The notes under the pieces were generated by a model. The model saw nothing but the letters and a program-made list of their open reading frames with translations, searched no databases and was not told the DNA's origin. Below, one piece after another: positions 51,726-55,497 of a stretch of DNA of 55,497 nucleotides; positions within the stretch are counted from its first letter, which is position 1; each line of letters opens with the position of its first letter. This stretch comes from CALJIC01 sp039805565 (lineage in GTDB: Bacteria > Chloroflexota > Chloroflexia > Chloroflexales > Roseiflexaceae): positions 1 to 55,497 of the forward strand of contig JBDLTZ010000026.1 of NCBI GenBank assembly GCA_039805565.1, in the 5' to 3' direction. The translations under genes were made by a program, and so were the position numbers.

Positions 51726-54560
51726 TCACACCTGCTCCCGTCGCCGGATGCGCTCACCCAGCTGCGTGGTGGCCGGCGCCGGCTCCACATCCAGCTCCTT
51801 CCGCAGGGCCTCGACGCACGCCTGATACTGGCGAAGCGCTAGCGGGTGCTGACCCTGGCGCGCATAGCAGCGCATCAGCCGGCAGTGGGCATCTTCGCGG
51901 CAGCTGTCGCGCACCAGGATGAGCTGGCACAGGTTGGCGCAGGCCGCGTACTTCCCCTGTCCAAAGTAGATCTGCCCCAGCCGATCCAGCGTGTCCAGGT
52001 AGGAGACCCGCAGCCGCTCGCGCGCCAGCACCGGCCAGTCGTCGTATGGGTCGTCCGCCATGAAATCGCCCTGGTACAGCCCGGTGGCCACCTCGTACTC
52101 CGCGGTGGCGCCCCCCAGCTCGCCTACCCCCTGGATGCGACGGCCGGCGTCCACGCGCCGCTCGAACTCCTCCGCATCCACCCACAGGCGCAGCTCCGGG
52201 TTGATGCGGTACGCGCCTTCGTGGAACAGCACCACCGGGACATCTGTGAGCGCGCGGAACGCCTGCCGCAGCCCGTGCAGCGCCACGTTCAGGCTGTTGC
52301 GCGCCGCCTCGGGGGCCGCCTCGGGCCAGAACATATCCATCAGCGTATCGCGCGCGATCGGCTGCGGGTGGTGCGCAGCCAGGTACTTGAACAGCGCCCG
52401 CCCGCGCCCGCTGGGCCAGCTCTCCACAGCGCGCTCGTTCACGAGCACGCGGAACGGGCCGAGCATGTGCACCGCCAGCGCCGGCGGCGTGAGCGCAGGA
52501 TCGCCACTCTCAGGGGAGGCGGGCAGCAGCACAAGCTCGGTGGGGGGCAGGGCGTTCACCTCTCGCTCCAGCAGGCCGCTGCCGGCGCCCGACCTCGCAT
52601 CCGCGACATCCACTGCCACCGTCACCGCCTCTAGCTCAAGCTGCGACCGCACGAGGGAGAGCGAGGGGCGCAGCGAGAGCACCGCGGGCGGGGGGGCGAG
52701 CTCAGGCTCAAGCCGTGGCCGGCGGCGCAGCCCCACCACCCCAAGCAGGGACTGCCACAGGCTCTTCCGCTCCGGCTCCGCGTCCTCGTTCGCCACAAGC
52801 ACGGGCGCGGGCAGCTTCAGCATCAGCGGCATACGCGACCAGCCGTGGACGTCGAGCAGCAGGTCGAGCCCCTCGGGCGGGGCCGAGAGCGCGCGCCGCA
52901 GGTGCTCGGCCGCCTCGAGCTCGGCGCGCTCGGCCGCGACGAACGCCTGCTGGTGAAAGTCGCGCTGGCGCCGGATGTCACGCTGCCGCAGGACTAGCGC
53001 GTCCACCTGGCGCAGCAGATCGAGCACCATCGGGTCCCCCACTACCGCGGCCGCCGCCGCCGCCCGCTCGAAGTAGGCCAGCGCGTCGTCCAGCTCACCT
53101 GTGGAGGCCGCCAAGCAGCCGAGCTGCCACGCCGCCCACGCCTGGTACCAGGAAAGGTTGACCGCGTCGGCGATCGTGCTCGCGGCCAGCGCCCGCGCCT
53201 GGGCGTGCGCGCGGTCCCCCTGCCACGCGGCCAGCGCGCTCTCCGCCAGCATGCTCTGGCACGCGCCCTCGGGGTCGTGCCTGGCGGTGAAGAGCGACGC
53301 GGCCATATCGAACGCCTTGCGCGCCACGCCGGGCTGGCCGCGGGCCGAGGCCAGATCGCCGCCAGCGTAGATCAGCCAGGGCCAGGCGCGCAGCGTTGCC
53401 GATGGCAGCGCGTCGAGCCAGCCGGCGAGGGTCTGCCACTGGCCGTGGCTCATGCAGCCGTCGGCGGCTGCGGCGATCATCTGAGCGGCAGTGTTGAGAT
53501 CGCCCGCCTCGAGCAGCAGCGGGATCGCACGCTCGGTTGCACCCTGCTCGCCCAGCCAGCATGCGGCGCGGTGCAGCTGTGTGCCGGCGGGCCTGGCTCC
53601 GGCGCGCATCGCCCGCCGCATCGGCTCCCGCCAGTGCCGTCGCACCCACTGCCAGCCCTCCGCCAGGGGTACCATCCAGGGGCCCACGGGTGGGCGACCG
53701 GCATCCAGAGCGGCGGCCATCAGCTGCGGGTGGCTGTACTCGAGGTGCAGCGCCAGCGCGAGGGCCTGCTGCGTCTCAGCCGTCGCCGTGGATATCCAGG
53801 CCCGCGCGAGCCGCGCCAGCAGGTCGTCTGCCGATCCAGCCTGGACAAGCGACTGCTCCACCAGCGGTGCGCCCAGGGTCGCTGCGGCGGCGCAGATATC
53901 TCCCACGATTCCCACCGCCCCACCGCTGACCGCCGTGGCCCGCTCGAGGGCCCGGCGCGAGAGGCCGGCGTCCGCGGCGTCGGCCATGCGGAGAGCTGTC
54001 GCCAGGTCCACCCGGAGCTGTGCCGCATCCACGGCGCGCGCTCCCGAGGGCGCCGCGCCGGGTGGCGTGCGTGGGGTCGAGGTCACGACGCAGGCCGTAT
54101 GCTGGAGGAGCGGGGGCAGCAGGTGGCCGAGCAGCAGGCCGAGCGTCGGCTGCTGGCCAGCGAGCAGGTGGACGTGCTCGATCACCAGAGCGCCACCGGG
54201 TGGGAGCGCCCCAGCTAGCTCGTGGCCCAGTTGGACGAAGAGCTGCGGCCAGCCGCAGATCGGGCCAGGGCTACGCCGCATGGCCTCGAGCGTCGCCCCG
54301 CCAAAGCCCGGTGCCAGGCGCCGCGCGGCGTGGACCAGCGAGATCAGCAGCATCGCTGGATCACTGTCCTCAACCCCCACGCGCAGCCAGACGGGTGTTT
54401 GATGGCGCGCGAGGAGCGTCGTGGCGATCATCTCCGCGGGCAGGTGCGCGCCCGATGAGCTGATCAGTGTCAGACCGTTATCGGCGATACGCTCCAGGGC
54501 CACCGGCGGCGACGGTGCGCGTACTACCTTCGGCGCCGCCGATTTCGGCGCAAACGTCAT
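51726..54560 (-). CDS. BTAD/OmpR-type transcriptional regulator with degenerate MalT-like ATPase region
   Basis: A 944-aa regulator. The N-terminal 250 residues follow the MalT/LuxR-LAL ATPase plan (VALERIADNGLTLISSSGAH, VWLRVGVEDSDPAMLLISLV, LVIEHVHLL). The P-loop lysine is missing: the loop reads LISSSGAHLPAEM. Helical TPR-like repeats occupy about 270-560. A linker leads to a C-terminal winged helix (about 690-780, VHMLGPFRVLVNERAVESWP, then RGRALFKYLAAH and FWPEAAPEAARNSLNVALHG) and a bacterial transcriptional activation domain (BTAD) to residue 944. Such proteins activate transcription in response to unknown signals. ATG 54560 follows AAAGGGGTGAGAG. The stop codon abuts a heptad array. 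Confidence 0.88.
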   Translation of the reverse strand: MTFAPKSAAPKVVRAPSPPVALERIADNGLTLISSSGAHLPAEMIATTLLARHQTPVWLRVGVEDSDPAMLLISLVHAARRLAPGFGGATLEAMRRSPGPICGWPQLFVQLGHELAGALPPGGALVIEHVHLLAGQQPTLGLLLGHLLPPLLQHTACVVTSTPRTPPGAAPSGARAVDAAQLRVDLATALRMADAADAGLSRRALERATAVSGGAVGIVGDICAAAATLGAPLVEQSLVQAGSADDLLARLARAWISTATAETQQALALALHLEYSHPQLMAAALDAGRPPVGPWMVPLAEGWQWVRRHWREPMRRAMRAGARPAGTQLHRAACWLGEQGATERAIPLLLEAGDLNTAAQMIAAAADGCMSHGQWQTLAGWLDALPSATLRAWPWLIYAGGDLASARGQPGVARKAFDMAASLFTARHDPEGACQSMLAESALAAWQGDRAHAQARALAASTIADAVNLSWYQAWAAWQLGCLAASTGELDDALAYFERAAAAAAVVGDPMVLDLLRQVDALVLRQRDIRRQRDFHQQAFVAAERAELEAAEHLRRALSAPPEGLDLLLDVHGWSRMPLMLKLPAPVLVANEDAEPERKSLWQSLLGVVGLRRRPRLEPELAPPPAVLSLRPSLSLVRSQLELEAVTVAVDVADARSGAGSGLLEREVNALPPTELVLLPASPESGDPALTPPALAVHMLGPFRVLVNERAVESWPSGRGRALFKYLAAHHPQPIARDTLMDMFWPEAAPEAARNSLNVALHGLRQAFRALTDVPVVLFHEGAYRINPELRLWVDAEEFERRVDAGRRIQGVGELGGATAEYEVATGLYQGDFMADDPYDDWPVLARERLRVSYLDTLDRLGQIYFGQGKYAACANLCQLILVRDSCREDAHCRLMRCYARQGQHPLALRQYQACVEALRKELDVEPAPATTQLGERIRRREQV

Positions 54561-55110
54561 CTCTCACCCCTTTCTACCATAGCACGCTCGTAGTGGAGTG
54601 CACGAGGTGGAGCGGCGACCATGACAAACAACGAGCAGCTCCCCTGCCGGCGGCGGGGAGGTACAGAGCCCGTCCAGGACAAGCGACAGATACTCGTACG
54701 ATGAGCGTGCGTGCCGGTTGTCCGTTAACTAAACGGGCGACCTACTGCCTTCTAGCGCTGGGACTGGTATCGTCTGCCCGCTTGGCGGCCACAGATGACG
54801 CCGGGCAGATCGGACGATAGGCACGCTGGGCAAGCGCAGGCGCACAGGGAACCCGCGAGGAAAGCTCGCAGCCTGTACGCTTGGGCGTGGTGAAAGGTGG
54901 GAGACTACTACGACTGAGTATAGTTCACGTGAAGGGCGAGATCAAGGCGCGAAGATACGACGAATGTCTGAATTCTACGGAGGGTGCGCTTCACAAGCGC
55001 TTCACGCGGGGGTGCCAGGGGACGTGTTCGAGAGCGTCAGGCCCTCGAACACCGTACCGATCTCTCTCTCCGAAGCCCTCGATCCTCCGAACCTCACCGC
55101 ACGAAACTGC
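54561..55110. ncRNA. Candidate structured non-coding RNA or intron-like remnant
   Basis: 550 nt without a convincing gene. Nested helices are visible: ATCGTC/GACGAT and TGCCCG/CGGGCA (54769-54818); CAAGCG/CGCTTG, ACAGG/CCTGT and GCGAG/CTCGC stacked (54831-54883); GCGCTT/AAGCGC (about 54987-55001); and a perfect GTGTTCGAG/CTCGAACAC hairpin (55024-55052). G/C bias is lower than in genes, and purine-rich unpaired stretches (GTGGTGAAAGGTGGGAGAC) recall group II intron domain I. No intron-encoded protein or domain V is visible. I did not recognise RNase P RNA, tmRNA, 6S or SRP RNA. Confidence 0.35.
55024..55052 (-). terminator. Hairpin downstream of galE
   Basis: A perfect 9-bp stem, GTGTTCGAG against CTCGAACAC, about 60 nt after the galE stop. 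No clear T-run follows. Confidence 0.4.
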
Positions 55111-55497
55111 CTATGCCTTGTAGCCGCGCGGGTGCACACTATGCCACTCCCACGCGCTGGAGACGATCTGCTCCAGCGATGGGTACTTGGGCGCCCAGCC
55201 AAGCTCGCTGCGGATCTTCTCAGAGGAGGCGATCAGCTCCGCCGGGTCGCCGGGTCGGCGCGGGCCGATCTCGTACGGGATGTCGCGGCCGGACACGCGC
55301 TTCGCCATCTCGACGACCTCGAGGTTCGTGAAGCCGCTGCCGTTGCCGAGGTTGTACTTACGGCTCCCAAGGGTATCGATCGCCTGGAGCGCCAGGATGT
55401 GCGCCTGAGCCAGATCCAGCACGTGGACGTAGTCACGCACGCAGGTGCCGTCCTTCGTCGGGTAGTCGCCGCCGAAGATCGTCAGCTTCTCGCGCTG
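55111..55497 (-). CDS. galE: UDP-glucose 4-epimerase, C-terminal part (cut by window edge)
   Basis: The last 128 codons of a GalE-type short-chain dehydrogenase/epimerase; the frame is open to the window end. IFGGDYPTKDGTCVRDYVHV, DLAQAHILALQAI, YNLGNGSGFTNLEVVEMAKR and PRRPGDPAELIASSEKIRSE are typical of the C-terminal substrate-binding region of GalE. It interconverts UDP-glucose and UDP-galactose. The N-terminal NAD-binding half lies beyond the window. Confidence 0.93.
   Translation of the reverse strand, partial: QREKLTIFGGDYPTKDGTCVRDYVHVLDLAQAHILALQAIDTLGSRKYNLGNGSGFTNLEVVEMAKRVSGRDIPYEIGPRRPGDPAELIASSEKIRSELGWAPKYPSLEQIVSSAWEWHSVHPRGYKA

Noticed and set aside
54831..54883. RNase P RNA or c-di-GMP-I riboswitch
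   Set aside because: The GAGGAAAG and CGCACAGGG fragments look suggestive, but the other invariant parts of those RNAs are missing.

Overview
The window is a high-GC (roughly two-thirds G+C), gene-dense bacterial chromosome segment with no tRNA, rRNA, complete IS, prophage or CRISPR array that I can see. The mix of genes suggests the phylum Chloroflexota, perhaps Chloroflexales. It includes a KimA-type K+ importer, a fused-ATPase ECF transporter, a BTAD regulator, PASTA kinase, a STAND/caspase-like cluster, and many 7-nt-period dispersed repeats. This placement comes from gene content and memory of the style of such genomes, not from a search.

Layout. 1-5.5 kb: DUF59 protein and ArsA/Get3-like ATPase (-), SPFH protein (+), small membrane protein (+), KimA-like K+ importer (-). 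5.6-12.5 kb: a 1022-aa FAD/Fe-S oxidoreductase (-), a MarR remnant (-), MoaB/MogA and YidD (+), class III aminotransferase and hydroxypyruvate isomerase-like protein (-). 12.5-15.8 kb: ABC-F ATPase, a 61-aa protein and a nucleoside hydrolase (-). 15.8-24 kb: tgt, an ECF transporter (S, T and a double ATPase), a TPR protein and a class I photolyase (+). 24-30.8 kb: NYN/OST-HTH RNA-binding protein, TrpF, metallophosphoesterase, Trm112-like, EI24/CysZ-like and fatty acid desaturase (+). 30.9-38.2 kb: a compact four-gene minus-strand operon. 38.8-46.8 kb: PspC, a 2027-aa amylopullulanase with signal peptide, and a second nucleoside hydrolase (-). 46.9-51.6 kb: YprB-like exonuclease, Ser/Thr kinase with three PASTA domains, and Tex (+). 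51.7-55.5 kb: BTAD/MalT-like regulator (-), a 550-nt structured non-coding stretch, and the 3' end of galE (-, cut by the window edge).

Two things stand out. First, the 30.9-38.2 kb operon encodes a caspase-like protein, an LCAT-type lipase, a transglutaminase-like Cys/His protein and a STAND (NACHT-like) ATPase, with 4-nt overlap and two 12-nt gaps. Three of the four share a 20-residue motif, V-G-[DN]-[IV]-x-G-S-x-x-[IV]-A-I-G, followed by an A/S-rich end. It is N-terminal in the ATPase, C-terminal in the caspase-like protein, and present twice in the transglutaminase-like protein. This layout resembles NLR-effector pairs wired by amyloid-like motifs, so I propose a defence or programmed-death module.

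Second, the window is peppered with heptanucleotide-period repeats, often as inverted pairs. They sit between genes, overlap stop codons, or are read in frame as linkers inside at least five conserved enzymes. A separate 60-nt palindromic repeat occurs twice.

Promoters that can be read are mostly extended -10 type (TG-n-TATAAT-like) with poor -35 boxes. In two genes this box overlaps the most upstream ATG, so a downstream start is preferred.
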